In this document: one piece after another, positions 6,967-16,104 of the stretch
How the letters are laid out: every line of letters begins with the position of its first letter
How positions within the stretch are numbered: position 1 is the first letter of the stretch
Assembly (NCBI RefSeq): GCF_900129215.1
Contig: NZ_FQUQ01000005.1
Location: forward strand, 434,001 to 498,000
Reading direction: 5' to 3'
DNA length: 64,000 nucleotides
Source: Pedobacter caeni
Lineage (GTDB): Bacteria > Bacteroidota > Bacteroidia > Sphingobacteriales > Sphingobacteriaceae
Made by a program: the position numbers and the translations under genes
The notes under the pieces: model-generated
Told to the model about the DNA's origin: nothing
The model's input: the letters and a program-made list of their open reading frames with translations, nothing else
Database searches by the model: none

Positions 6967-9900
6967 ATGAAAAAATCCTCATACAAGAGGTTACCAGCTC
7001 TTTATAAAGCCATGAAATATTCATTGTTAACTTTTTCCATTCTATGCACCTTCTGCGGAACACTCTTTGCCTCGCTCTCGATGGCACAAACATTAGAGAA
7101 AAGCAGGGTCAGCATTAAAATTGGGGCGAATCGCAGCACGAGTTCTATACTCAAAGAAATTGAAGCCGGAACCGGTCTTCATTTTGTATACAATCCCGAA
7201 TCCCTTGGCGGAAATCAAAATCTTGCCCCGGCTTCTTTTAAAAACGAAAGGGTAACCTTGTTGCTTAAAGTTCTGGGTTTCGACTTTCAGGAAAAAGCAG
7301 GCCATGTGATCCTTAGAAAAATCCCTGCTCCGGCCCCCAGACCAGACCGGATCATCAAAGGAAAGGTAACCGACTCAACAGGTATGGCCATGCCAGGTGT
7401 GTCTGTAAATGTAACCGGAGGAAAAGCAACCACCACTGCCGGTGATGGTACCTACAGCATTCCTGTTCCTGAAAATGGCGTATTGTCTTTCAGTATGGTG
7501 GGTTTTAAAACAAAACAGGTTAAAATCCAGGATCAGCAAGAGCTGAATGTAGTGCTTCTGGAAGATCATGCGCTTTTATCTGAAATCGTTGTGGTTGGTT
7601 ATGGAACACAAAAGAAAGCAACCCTTTCGGGTGCGGTAAGTGTGGTTGCCCTGGACAAGGTCTCCTCAAGATCTTTAAACAGTGTTGCTGAGGTGCTTGC
7701 CGGGAAAGCACCTGGCGTAATCGTCAGCAATGAAGGTGGGGACCCAACTTCAGCACCGCGCATCAATATCCGCGGTTCGGGAGGGATCAACAGCGAGCGC
7801 GTCCTGTATGTCGTAGATGGAACGATTTTCCCGGGATCATTGACCTCTGATGGAACTAATTTGGGAGCTCCCGTTCTGAACCCAAATGATATTGAATCCA
7901 TCTCCGTGTTAAAAGATGGTGCTGCCGCGATCTACGGAGCGAGAGCTTCCGGAGGCGTAGTGCTGATCACCACCAAAAAAGGAAAAAACGGAACGATGCA
8001 GGTTACATTCGATGCTAAGATCGGTACCCAGGATGCCTGGAGAAAATTAACGCCTTTAAATGCGGAACAAAGGGCACTTGTCGCAGAAACTGCTGCCAAA
8101 AATGGAAACAGTACTTTACTGCCTGCTTTTAATCCCAAAGAATATCCTGAAGGAAGAACCACCCTTACCAATTGGATGGACGAAGTATTCAGGACAGGAA
8201 AAACTCAGGATTACAACATCGGCCTTTCAGGAGGAACAGAAAAATCAAACATCTATATGAGTTTCAATTATAGGAAAGTAGATGGAATTGTCCTGAATAC
8301 AAAGGCCGAGCGCTATAATTTCAGGATCAATTCTGATTACAAACTGAACTCCTGGTTGAAAATAGGAGAGAACCTCTCTTTTAGCAGCTCAAACGGACAG
8401 GGTGCAAATACAAGAAGCGATTATACAGGAGCCTTGTTGTCGGCAATTTATTACCCTACAAACGGTACTCCATATAATCCTGATGGCTCATTTGCCGGTT
8501 TGCCTGGTGGGAAATTTGCTGGCGATTATGGCGATATTATCAATCCGGTTGCCGAATTGAAACGTCTGGATGTTGATATGCCGCAAAATATATTTGTGGT
8601 TAATCCATACCTGATTGTTGACCTTGCTAAAGGATTGTCTTTTAAATCCAGCTTTAGCCTCACAAAGGACTTCTTTAACACCACTGTTTTTACCCCTAAA
8701 CGCCCGGAAGTAGGAAAACCTGAACTCAGCAACTCTCTGGAAGTAGGGCAGAATAGAAAAAGTGATATCCTTGCCGAACAAGTGCTGACTTACAAAACAG
8801 ATTTGGATCAGCATCACTTTGATTTTACAGGTGGATTTTCTTACCAGAAAACAAGCTACAACACTTCCTTTGTAAGAGGTAAAGGTTTTGATGATGAAGC
8901 GCCTTCAAAAAGATACCTGGTGAATGCTTCGGTATTTGAACCTGCAAGCACCACATTTTATGCAACTGCGCTGTCTTCTTTATTTTTAAGAGCAAATTAC
9001 AGTTATGCAGATAAGTATTTATTATCTGTGATTGGTCGTCGTGACGGATCTTCGCTGATTCCGAACCGGGACAACAGGTTCCGCAACTACTATTCTGCTT
9101 CTGCAGGATGGGTATTGACAAAAGAGAATTTCCTGGCAGAAAGTACCTGGTTAAATGAATTAAAACTGAGGGCAAGTTATGGCCTGCTCGGAAACCTTGC
9201 CACGATATCTCAGGCAGAGGTTAGCCCTTTATTAGACCGGACTACTTCTTACTTCGGACAAACCCCGGCTTTAGGCACGGGCTATGTTTCCAGCATTCTG
9301 GAAAACGACAACCTGAAATGGGCGGAATCAGAACAGATCAACTTTGGTCTGGACCTGGGTATTCTGAAAAACACGCTGACCCTTAATGCGGATTATTTTA
9401 TTAAAAATATTGATAAAATGTTGTTTCAGAAGTCATTGCCGGGCACTTCTGGTTTAAATACGCAAATGATCAATGGCGGTTTGGTGAAGGATCAGGGATT
9501 TGAACTTGGCTTAACTTATAACAGCAGTAAAGACCACGAATTCAGCTATTCTATCTGTGCCACACTGACCAAAGTAAACAACAAGGTGATGAGGTTGGCC
9601 GATGGTATGGACCTCATGACGGTACCTACAAACTTTAGAAATGAGCTGGCTCCTTTAATGATCAAAACCGGACAGCCTTTATACAGTTATTACGTCCTGA
9701 AAACACAGGGGATTTTTCAAAACCAGGCAGAGGTAGATCAGTATGTGAACAGCAAAGGAGAGAAAATACAACCTAAGGCTAAACCAGGGGATTTCAGGTT
9801 CGCCGATTTAGATAACAATGGAACCATCGATTCCAAAGACCGTTATTTTGCAGGCAGTGCCTATCCTGATTTTAGTTATGGACTAAGCTTTAATGCAAAT

Positions 9901-10353
9901 TATAAAAACTTCGACCTTAATATTTTTGCACAGGGGGTATATGGCAACAAGTTGTTTAATGCGGTAAAAAGAACGACTTATAGTGCAAGCGGGCCTTCTT
10001 ATAATAAGCTGACAGGAATTCTGGATGCCTGGTCTGTAGAAAACCCAGGTGGAAAAGTTCCGATCATTTCTACCTCAGATGCCAACGGAAACTTTAATGC
10101 TTCTGATTTCTATATAGAAAATGGTTCTTACCTGCGCCTGAGAAACCTGACCTTAGGATATACCCTGCCTAAAACACTGACCAGTAAAATGAAGACTGGA
10201 GCGATCCGCGTTTATGCCACTTCAAATAACCTGTTCACCATCACCAATTATTCTGGTTTTGATCCTGAGATCGGAATGGACAACAATGGGCTGGATGTGG
10301 GTCGTTACCCCCAAGCCAGAAGTTTTCTCTTAGGTCTTAGTGTGAATCTATAA
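6967..10353 (+). CDS. SusC/RagA-family TonB-linked outer-membrane protein
   Basis: An 1128-residue TonB-dependent transporter. Order: signal peptide (to about residue 40, LSMAQ), STN domain (about 45-115) for signalling to the FecR protein, carboxypeptidase-D-like regulatory domain (about 128-200, IIKGKVTDSTGMAMPGVSV), plug domain beginning with IVVVGYGTQKKATLSGAV and VLYVVDGT, then the beta barrel to the C-terminal LLGLSVNL. The STN domain marks it as a transducer under sigma/anti-sigma control. It should import a ligand delivered by the SusD lipoprotein next to it; the phosphodiesterase-phosphatase downstream suggests a phosphorylated substrate, which is inference. Confidence 0.95.
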   Translation: MKKSSYKRLPALYKAMKYSLLTFSILCTFCGTLFASLSMAQTLEKSRVSIKIGANRSTSSILKEIEAGTGLHFVYNPESLGGNQNLAPASFKNERVTLLLKVLGFDFQEKAGHVILRKIPAPAPRPDRIIKGKVTDSTGMAMPGVSVNVTGGKATTTAGDGTYSIPVPENGVLSFSMVGFKTKQVKIQDQQELNVVLLEDHALLSEIVVVGYGTQKKATLSGAVSVVALDKVSSRSLNSVAEVLAGKAPGVIVSNEGGDPTSAPRINIRGSGGINSERVLYVVDGTIFPGSLTSDGTNLGAPVLNPNDIESISVLKDGAAAIYGARASGGVVLITTKKGKNGTMQVTFDAKIGTQDAWRKLTPLNAEQRALVAETAAKNGNSTLLPAFNPKEYPEGRTTLTNWMDEVFRTGKTQDYNIGLSGGTEKSNIYMSFNYRKVDGIVLNTKAERYNFRINSDYKLNSWLKIGENLSFSSSNGQGANTRSDYTGALLSAIYYPTNGTPYNPDGSFAGLPGGKFAGDYGDIINPVAELKRLDVDMPQNIFVVNPYLIVDLAKGLSFKSSFSLTKDFFNTTVFTPKRPEVGKPELSNSLEVGQNRKSDILAEQVLTYKTDLDQHHFDFTGGFSYQKTSYNTSFVRGKGFDDEAPSKRYLVNASVFEPASTTFYATALSSLFLRANYSYADKYLLSVIGRRDGSSLIPNRDNRFRNYYSASAGWVLTKENFLAESTWLNELKLRASYGLLGNLATISQAEVSPLLDRTTSYFGQTPALGTGYVSSILENDNLKWAESEQINFGLDLGILKNTLTLNADYFIKNIDKMLFQKSLPGTSGLNTQMINGGLVKDQGFELGLTYNSSKDHEFSYSICATLTKVNNKVMRLADGMDLMTVPTNFRNELAPLMIKTGQPLYSYYVLKTQGIFQNQAEVDQYVNSKGEKIQPKAKPGDFRFADLDNNGTIDSKDRYFAGSAYPDFSYGLSFNANYKNFDLNIFAQGVYGNKLFNAVKRTTYSASGPSYNKLTGILDAWSVENPGGKVPIISTSDANGNFNASDFYIENGSYLRLRNLTLGYTLPKTLTSKMKTGAIRVYATSNNLFTITNYSGFDPEIGMDNNGLDVGRYPQARSFLLGLSVNL

Positions 10354-10372
10354 TTTTTTTAAAGCAACAAAA

Positions 10373-11896
10373 ATGAAACAGAATATAAAGTATATCGCAA
10401 TAGCAGCCCTGGCTTTTTTAAGTTCATGTACCAAACAATTAGATATCATTCCTGAAGGAGCGCCATCGGCAAAAAACTTCTGGAAAACCAAGGAAGATGC
10501 AGTAAAAGCACAGAACGGATTGTATGAAAAGTACAATGATGAGAATTTCTACGGCAGGGGAATGTTCTGGTTTATCAATGCCAGTGATGACATGGTGACC
10601 GGAAGAAATAAACCTGAGGCAGACAACATCAAAAACTTCAATAAAACTTATCTGGGTGGGGGATATACAGAAACACAATGGTCGATGCGTTACGCTATCA
10701 TCAAGCGTGCCAACGATATGATCAAAAACATTCCGGCGATCCCAATGGATGAGCAACTGAAAAAATCAATGATCGGAGATGCCTATTTTAATGCCGGACT
10801 GGTGTATTTTCAACTGGCCGCAAATTACGGAAATGATAAGGCAGGAATTCCTATCGTGATGCCGGATTCTGATCCTGCCATCGCTGTTCCCAGAGCAAAA
10901 AATGTAAACGAAAATTATGATTTCATCATTCAATTATTTTTGAAGGCGGCAGATCAATTGCCTTTCTTTTCAGAAATGAAACCGGAAGACTATGGAAAAG
11001 CACATAAAACTGCTGCATGGGCTTATCTGTCAAAAGTTTATCTTTATAAAAAAGATTATGCCAATGCCGTTAAATATGCAGATATGGTGATCAATTCCGG
11101 CAAACATGAACTGGTTTTAACGAGCTTTGAAGATGTGTTTAAAGCCTCAAACAACTGGTCTAAGGAATACATCTGGTCGGTCGTATGTAGCCCTAACGGA
11201 GGCGGTACCGGCTGGGGAAGCAAGTTGCCAGGAGTAATGCTGACCAATAAGGGCTGGACCTTATACAATGGCTGGGGCTATTACCTGCCAACCAAGGAAC
11301 TATATGATTCTTATGAAACTGGTGATAAACGTCGCGAAGCAACGATTCTGAAACCAGGAGATAAGTTTATGTTTTTTGGTCAGGAGCGTAGTTTTACCAA
11401 AGACGGAGGTGCTACTTCAGATTATCAGTTTAAGAAATATATGGAACCGTTCTCTTATTCCAACCCTATTCCTACACATGTAAATCCGAGTGGTGACAAT
11501 ATGACTACCGACCTGAATGTTCCCCTGATGCGTTTTGCAGAAGTGCTGCTCATCAAAGCAGAGGCGGCGATCCAGTTGAATGGTTCGGGCGCGGGAGACA
11601 CAGAGTTAAACAAAATCAGGCTTCGTGCAGGATTAACTGTGAAAAGTGGAATGACGATGGCAGATTTGAAACGTGAACGCAGGAATGAGCTTGCCGGGGA
11701 ATGGGCTGATCGCCATCGTGACCTGGTGAGATGGGGTGATGCAAAAGCAACCTATGCCTTGCCATTACATGACTCAGAGGGAAAAGAAATCTGGGCTTCC
11801 AGAGCTTTCGATCCTCAGATTCATGATGTATGGGCCGTTCCTCAAAGAGAAATTGACAACAGTGCGGGTGTGATTACCCAAAATCCAGGATGGTAA
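10373..11896 (+). CDS. SusD/RagB-family substrate-binding lipoprotein
   Basis: A 507-residue outer-membrane lipoprotein with Cys19 in LSSC as lipidation site. The N-terminal segment (QLDIIPEGAPSAKNFWKTKEDA), the helical TPR-like middle (AAWAYLSKVYLYKKDYANAVKYADMVI) and the C-terminal RFAEVLLIKAEAAIQLNG and RRNELAGEWADRHRDLVRW are classical SusD features. It forms the lid of the SusC transporter encoded 19 bases upstream. The stop overlaps the next gene's ATG (TAATG), so the phosphodiesterase-phosphatase is coupled to it. Confidence 0.95.
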   Translation: MKQNIKYIAIAALAFLSSCTKQLDIIPEGAPSAKNFWKTKEDAVKAQNGLYEKYNDENFYGRGMFWFINASDDMVTGRNKPEADNIKNFNKTYLGGGYTETQWSMRYAIIKRANDMIKNIPAIPMDEQLKKSMIGDAYFNAGLVYFQLAANYGNDKAGIPIVMPDSDPAIAVPRAKNVNENYDFIIQLFLKAADQLPFFSEMKPEDYGKAHKTAAWAYLSKVYLYKKDYANAVKYADMVINSGKHELVLTSFEDVFKASNNWSKEYIWSVVCSPNGGGTGWGSKLPGVMLTNKGWTLYNGWGYYLPTKELYDSYETGDKRREATILKPGDKFMFFGQERSFTKDGGATSDYQFKKYMEPFSYSNPIPTHVNPSGDNMTTDLNVPLMRFAEVLLIKAEAAIQLNGSGAGDTELNKIRLRAGLTVKSGMTMADLKRERRNELAGEWADRHRDLVRWGDAKATYALPLHDSEGKEIWASRAFDPQIHDVWAVPQREIDNSAGVITQNPGW

Positions 11897-13773
11897 TGAG
11901 AAACGAAATGAAAAATATCTTACGTTGTGCTTTGTTTGGTGCTGCATTGTTTGCAACCGACGCAAAAGCACAACGTGCTTTGTCCTTTAATTCTGGTCAT
12001 AGTCATAACGACTATCACCAGAATATCCCTTTGCTTACCGCTTATCAGTCGGGCATGGGCTCCATTGAAGCAGATGTCTTCCTGAAAAACGGAGCATTAT
12101 ATGTGGCACATGATACCACAGAGATCAAACCTGGCATCACCTTGAAAAAGTTGTACCTGGAGCCCTTGGCTGGTTTTTATCGTCAGAATGGAAACCGTGC
12201 TTATGCGGATTCTGCCATGACACTTCAACTGGTGGTGGACATTAAAAAAGATTATGCAAAAGTGCTTGCACAACTGATTAAAGACCTGGAAGCTTTTCCG
12301 GGAGTTTTTAACAGCAGTAAAAATGCTAAAGCAATCAAGATTGTGATCAGTGGAGATGTTCCCTTACCTGCGGATTTTAAAAATTATCCGGATTACATTT
12401 CTTTTGATGGCAGGCCATATATCAATTATACGGACGAACAACTGAAACGGGTTGCGATGATCAGCGATGACATCAAAAACTATACACCTTGGAATGGAAA
12501 AGGAAACCCTACCACGCGAGACCTGAAAAAGTTAACCACAGTAATCGAAAAGGCCCATCAACAACATAAACCTTTTCGTTTTTGGGCTACCCAGGACAGT
12601 CCCAATACCTGGATTGTACTGGAAAGACTTGGGGCCGACTGGATCAATACCGATCAGCCGGGAAAATTAAAGGAGTTTTACTTTCATAAAGATAAACTGA
12701 CTTATACCAATCCGGTGGCTTACCCGGTGTACACCCCTTCTTACAAATCCGATGGCTTACAAAAACCAGTAAAAAATGTAATTCTGCTCATTGGTGATGG
12801 AATGGGACTGGCACAGATCCATGCCGGTTATATCGCCAATCATGGTCAGCTGAATTTGAGCAATATCCGCAATATTGGCTTTTCCCAAACCGCTGCGGCA
12901 GATGCAGGAAATACAGATTCTGCAGCTGGTGGTTCGGCAATGGCCATTGGAGAGAAGACAAATAACCGATACATAGGCGTAGGCCCGGATCAAAAGAAAA
13001 GGACCAATCTTGTCGATACGCTGGCAGGTTATGGGATCAAAAGTGCTGTAATCAGTGTCGGAGATATTACCGATGCAACCCCTGCCGTATTTTATGCCCA
13101 TCAGACTGACAGGTCTATGAGTGGGGAGATTGCAGCAGATCTTTTAGATAGTAAGGTGGAAATCCTGGTAGGTTCTAATCAAAAGAGTTTCCTGAAAAAT
13201 AAGGATACTGCTTTGATGAGCAAACTGGCCGCTAAGGGCTTTAAGTTAAGCAGCAATGCAGCAGATTTTTATAAAGAAAAAACAGGACGTCAATTGGTTT
13301 TGTTGCCTGATAGCGCCACCCGTCCGGTAAAAGATGGACGTGGAGCTTTGCTGAAGGAATCATTGATGCATAGCCTGAACATCCTTTCTGCAAATAAACC
13401 TGGTTTCTTTGTGATGGCCGAAGGGGCGCAGATCGATTATGGTGGTCATGCCAACGATTTACCTTATGTGGTCACAGAACTGCATGATTTCGATAAAACC
13501 GTAGCTGCGGCTTTGCAATTCGCTGATCAGAACGGTGAAACATTGGTGGTCATCACTGCAGACCATGAAACAGGAGGATTAACCCTGTTGGATGCATCCG
13601 CTGAAAAGGGGATGATCAGTGGTAGTTTCAGTACGAACGACCATACGAACATTATGGTGCCTGTTTTTGCTTATGGTCCCGGTTCAGCAGAATTCCGTGG
13701 TACTTATCAGAATAATGAGCTTTTTCACAAGATCATTAAAGTGATCGGATTGAAAAATAAAGCTAAAAAATAA
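11896..13773 (+). CDS. secreted phosphodiesterase / alkaline phosphatase fusion
   Basis: A 625-residue two-domain protein. I choose the ATG at 11896 because it overlaps the susD stop as TAATG; ATGs at 11890 and 11908 are in the same frame. After a signal peptide (ending near AKAQ), residues about 25-260 resemble a PLC-like/glycerophosphodiesterase TIM barrel (SGHSHNDYHQNIPLLTAYQ, SIEADVFLKNGALYVAHD, QLVVDIKKD, GADWINTDQPG). Residues about 290-620 are an alkaline phosphatase: NVILLIGDGMGLAQ, the Ser nucleophile in NTDSAAGGSAMA, EGAQIDYGGHAND and VITADHETGG. Together they could split a phosphodiester and remove the phosphate outside the cytoplasm. Lies directly after SusC/SusD. Confidence 0.9.
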   Translation: MRNEMKNILRCALFGAALFATDAKAQRALSFNSGHSHNDYHQNIPLLTAYQSGMGSIEADVFLKNGALYVAHDTTEIKPGITLKKLYLEPLAGFYRQNGNRAYADSAMTLQLVVDIKKDYAKVLAQLIKDLEAFPGVFNSSKNAKAIKIVISGDVPLPADFKNYPDYISFDGRPYINYTDEQLKRVAMISDDIKNYTPWNGKGNPTTRDLKKLTTVIEKAHQQHKPFRFWATQDSPNTWIVLERLGADWINTDQPGKLKEFYFHKDKLTYTNPVAYPVYTPSYKSDGLQKPVKNVILLIGDGMGLAQIHAGYIANHGQLNLSNIRNIGFSQTAAADAGNTDSAAGGSAMAIGEKTNNRYIGVGPDQKKRTNLVDTLAGYGIKSAVISVGDITDATPAVFYAHQTDRSMSGEIAADLLDSKVEILVGSNQKSFLKNKDTALMSKLAAKGFKLSSNAADFYKEKTGRQLVLLPDSATRPVKDGRGALLKESLMHSLNILSANKPGFFVMAEGAQIDYGGHANDLPYVVTELHDFDKTVAAALQFADQNGETLVVITADHETGGLTLLDASAEKGMISGSFSTNDHTNIMVPVFAYGPGSAEFRGTYQNNELFHKIIKVIGLKNKAKK

Positions 13774-13790
13774 CCTGTTCAGGTGGTTCT

Positions 13791-13826
13791 GCCCGGTTGT
13801 TTGATCTTCAAAAACAACCGGGCTTA
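13791..13826 (+). terminator. intrinsic terminator closing the SusCD-phosphatase unit
   Basis: A 12-bp stem, GCCCGGTTGTTT (13791-13802) with AAACAACCGGGC (13812-13823), followed by a short T-rich run. Confidence 0.7.
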
Positions 13827-13930
13827 ATTCCTGAAATCCCGATTACTTCAAGCCGTCTCCGGATTCTTCTCTTGCTATAAATAACGATTTGATGAAAATT
13901 TATCTGTGATTTTCATTATTTTTAGTTGTC

Positions 13931-15283
13931 ATGAGTAAACCTATCCCACAGCGCGAGACCCTAAAAAAGAAGATCTTTGTACTTGATACCTCGGTTATCC
14001 TATACGATCACAATGCTTTTAATAATTTTCAGGAACATGATGTAGCCATTCCGATCCAGGTTTTGGAAGAACTGGACAACATGAAAAATGGAAACGAAAC
14101 CCGTAATGCGGAGGCAAGAAGTTTTATCCGTTTAATGGATAAGGCTTCCGGGGAGCAAATCATGAACAAATGGATCCCTTTGAAAGGAAGTAAGCGGGGC
14201 CACTTCAAAGTAGTGATGGACCATAAACCTGCTCTCCTGGATGCGGAAGCTATTTTTGGAGGAGGTAAATTCGACCATCGGATCTTAAATGCCGCATTGA
14301 GCCTCAAAGAGGAATTTCCGGAGAAAAAGATCGTATTGGTCTCTAAAGACATCTGCCTTCGGCTGAAGGCCAAATCACTGGAACTGCATGCTGAAGATTA
14401 TGAGACGGGAAAGGTTAAAAATGTGGATGAGCTTTACACCGGAAAAACGACACTGGCAAATGTGAGTACTGAGCTGCTGGACGAGTTGAAATCCAAAGGA
14501 AGCACAAGCGCCGCAAATCTGGAACTTGCCCCTGAAACAGGGAACCACTTTTATATCCTGAAGAGTAAACGTAAACCCATTACCGCTTACCATGATGTTA
14601 AAGGGGAGCTGTTGGTTACGGTGAAAGCGCAGAAAGTGTTTAATATTGCGCCAAGAAATGAAGAGCAAAGCATGGCGGTTCATGCCTTGCTGAACCCCGC
14701 GGTAAAGCTCGTGACCATCCAGGGAAAAGCAGGCACCGGGAAAACCCTGCTGGCCATTGCCAGCGCCCTGGAACAGCGCAAAGACTTCCGTCAGATTTAT
14801 GTGACAAGGCCGATTGTAGCCCTGAGCAATAAGGATATTGGTTTTTTACCGGGTGATGCAAAGTCCAAAATTGATCCTTATATGGCCCCGATCTGGGACA
14901 ACCTGCGTTTCATTAAGGAACAATATACTGACGATCCGAAGGCCCAGGCCCGGATTGATGAGTTTGTCAGCACGGAAAAGATTGTGATTGCCCCTTTGGC
15001 CTATATCAGAGGCCGTACGCTGACTAAAATATTCTTCATTGTGGATGAAGCACAAAATTTAACACCTCACGAGATTAAGACCATCATCTCCAGAGCAGGA
15101 GAGGAGACCAAGATTGTGTTTACCGGAGATATCTACCAGATTGATACCCCTTATCTGGATGCAGAAAGTAATGGTTTGTCCTACCTGATTGAAAGTGCAA
15201 AGAACCACCCGCTATATGCACACATTACACTGGATAAGGGAGAGCGGAGTGAACTGGCAAATCTGGCGAACGACTTGTTGTAA
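13931..15283 (+). CDS. PhoH2-like PIN-domain / PhoH ATPase
   Basis: A 450-residue cytoplasmic protein joining an N-terminal PIN-type RNase domain (about 13-145; KIFVLDTSVILYDHNAF, Asp and Glu in VLEELDNMK, NAALSL) to a C-terminal PhoH P-loop ATPase (about 240-450). Walker A is GKAGTGKT (about residues 264-271); Walker B is IFFIVDEAQNL. PhoH2 proteins of this layout are described as RNA helicase/RNases. Full length for the family. Despite the name and the phosphatase upstream, PhoH proteins are not generally part of phosphate-acquisition loci, and the terminator at 13791 separates the two. Confidence 0.92.
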   Translation: MSKPIPQRETLKKKIFVLDTSVILYDHNAFNNFQEHDVAIPIQVLEELDNMKNGNETRNAEARSFIRLMDKASGEQIMNKWIPLKGSKRGHFKVVMDHKPALLDAEAIFGGGKFDHRILNAALSLKEEFPEKKIVLVSKDICLRLKAKSLELHAEDYETGKVKNVDELYTGKTTLANVSTELLDELKSKGSTSAANLELAPETGNHFYILKSKRKPITAYHDVKGELLVTVKAQKVFNIAPRNEEQSMAVHALLNPAVKLVTIQGKAGTGKTLLAIASALEQRKDFRQIYVTRPIVALSNKDIGFLPGDAKSKIDPYMAPIWDNLRFIKEQYTDDPKAQARIDEFVSTEKIVIAPLAYIRGRTLTKIFFIVDEAQNLTPHEIKTIISRAGEETKIVFTGDIYQIDTPYLDAESNGLSYLIESAKNHPLYAHITLDKGERSELANLANDLL

Positions 15284-15289
15284 CAAAAA

Positions 15290-15318
15290 AAACCGCTCAT
15301 GGTTCTGAACGGTTTCTT
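15290..15318 (+). terminator. intrinsic terminator after the PhoH-like gene
   Basis: AAACCG (15290-15295) pairs with CGGTTT (15310-15315), with short T runs on both outer sides; it separates convergent genes. Confidence 0.65.
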
Positions 15319-15359
15319 GTAGAAAATATATGATTTTCTTTGGCCAGGGCTGATGAATG

Positions 15360-15902
15360 TTAAAGTTTTGCGATTACAAAATCAGTCAGGTTTAATTTCG
15401 ATACATCGTTTCTAACGAGGTGATGTTCTGCTGATGATCCGCTCAATTTAAGGTCAGACTGGTCTTTCATGTCAGTGTAAAGGCTGCCCACTGTTGCATT
15501 TACTTTTGCTTTAGCGTCATCTTTTAAGAAGATCTGCAACACATTGAGGTCAAAATTTCCACGGGTATTTACATTGGCAGTATTGGAAGCATCAATTCTT
15601 TGCAAATCTTTCACATGTACATAAATGGTAGAAGGGTTTTTCTCTGTAGAGTTGATGTACAAAGTATATCCTTTTTGCATTACGGTAGTGTTTTCATTCA
15701 GTTGTTCATCACTCATGATGCTTTCAGTATGGTCTTGTATCAGGACTACTTTTGCATTTCCTGTAACCACTACTCTGTTGAATTTTACATTGGCTGATGT
15801 ACCTACCGGTTCTTTCTCTTTAGCGAAAGTTGTGAAGGCCGAAGAAGTTAAAACGATGGCTGTTAAAGCTGAAGCGATTAGGGTTTTGATGGAGGTTTTC
15901 AT
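15360..15902 (-). CDS. secreted GIN-domain (DUF2807-like) protein
   Basis: A 180-residue protein with a signal peptide (about 1-27, ending TFAKE). The rest is beta-rich, beginning FNRVVVTGNAKVVLIQ, the usual entry into a GIN/DUF2807 beta-helix, followed by short repeating strands (RIDASNTANVNTRGNFDLNVLQIFLKDDAKAKVN). It is shorter than typical two-lobed DUF2807 proteins, so it may be a single-lobe version. Likely periplasmic or surface exposed; no enzymatic residues are seen. Divergent from the esterase gene, with which it shares a regulatory-looking intergenic region. Confidence 0.7.
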   Translation of the reverse strand: MKTSIKTLIASALTAIVLTSSAFTTFAKEKEPVGTSANVKFNRVVVTGNAKVVLIQDHTESIMSDEQLNENTTVMQKGYTLYINSTEKNPSTIYVHVKDLQRIDASNTANVNTRGNFDLNVLQIFLKDDAKAKVNATVGSLYTDMKDQSDLKLSGSSAEHHLVRNDVSKLNLTDFVIAKL

Positions 15903-15967
15903 ATCTTTTAGTTTTTAAGTTTTTAATTATTTTGTTGTTGTTTTGTAGATAAGACATCAATCGGTGA

Positions 15968-15977
15968 GAAACGTTTC
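15968..15977. promoter_or_regulatory. GAAACGTTTC palindrome
   Basis: A 10-bp CG-centred perfect palindrome of the kind bound by LacI-family repressors, in the 202-bp divergent region between the GIN-domain gene and the esterase. It is 66 bases from the GIN-domain start. Single copy, so moderate support only. Confidence 0.35.
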
Positions 15978-16042
15978 AGCTGTTTTTGAGGCTTTAGACC
16001 ATGCGGAAATAGCAGTCGACCAACTGCCAATAGTATTCGACC

Positions 16043-16068
16043 AATCGACGAAAATATTTTCGTCGATT
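16043..16068. promoter_or_regulatory. perfect 26-bp palindrome upstream of esterase
   Basis: Left half AATCGACGAAAAT (16043-16055) is followed with no spacer by its exact reverse complement (16056-16068). The element ends 36 bases before the esterase start. Two direct TCGACCAA copies lie just upstream (near 16016 and 16038), the second touching the palindrome. The absence of a loop favours a dimeric-protein operator over an RNA hairpin. The regulator is not identifiable from this window. Confidence 0.6.
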
Positions 16069-16104
16069 CCCTTATCTTAGTGATACTTAATCTTAACCCC
16101 CCAC

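Noticed and set aside
13931..15283. PhoH-like gene as part of the phosphate locus upstream
   Set aside because: It follows a terminator and encodes a PhoH2-type PIN/ATPase, an RNA-related protein; the shared name does not imply phosphate regulation.
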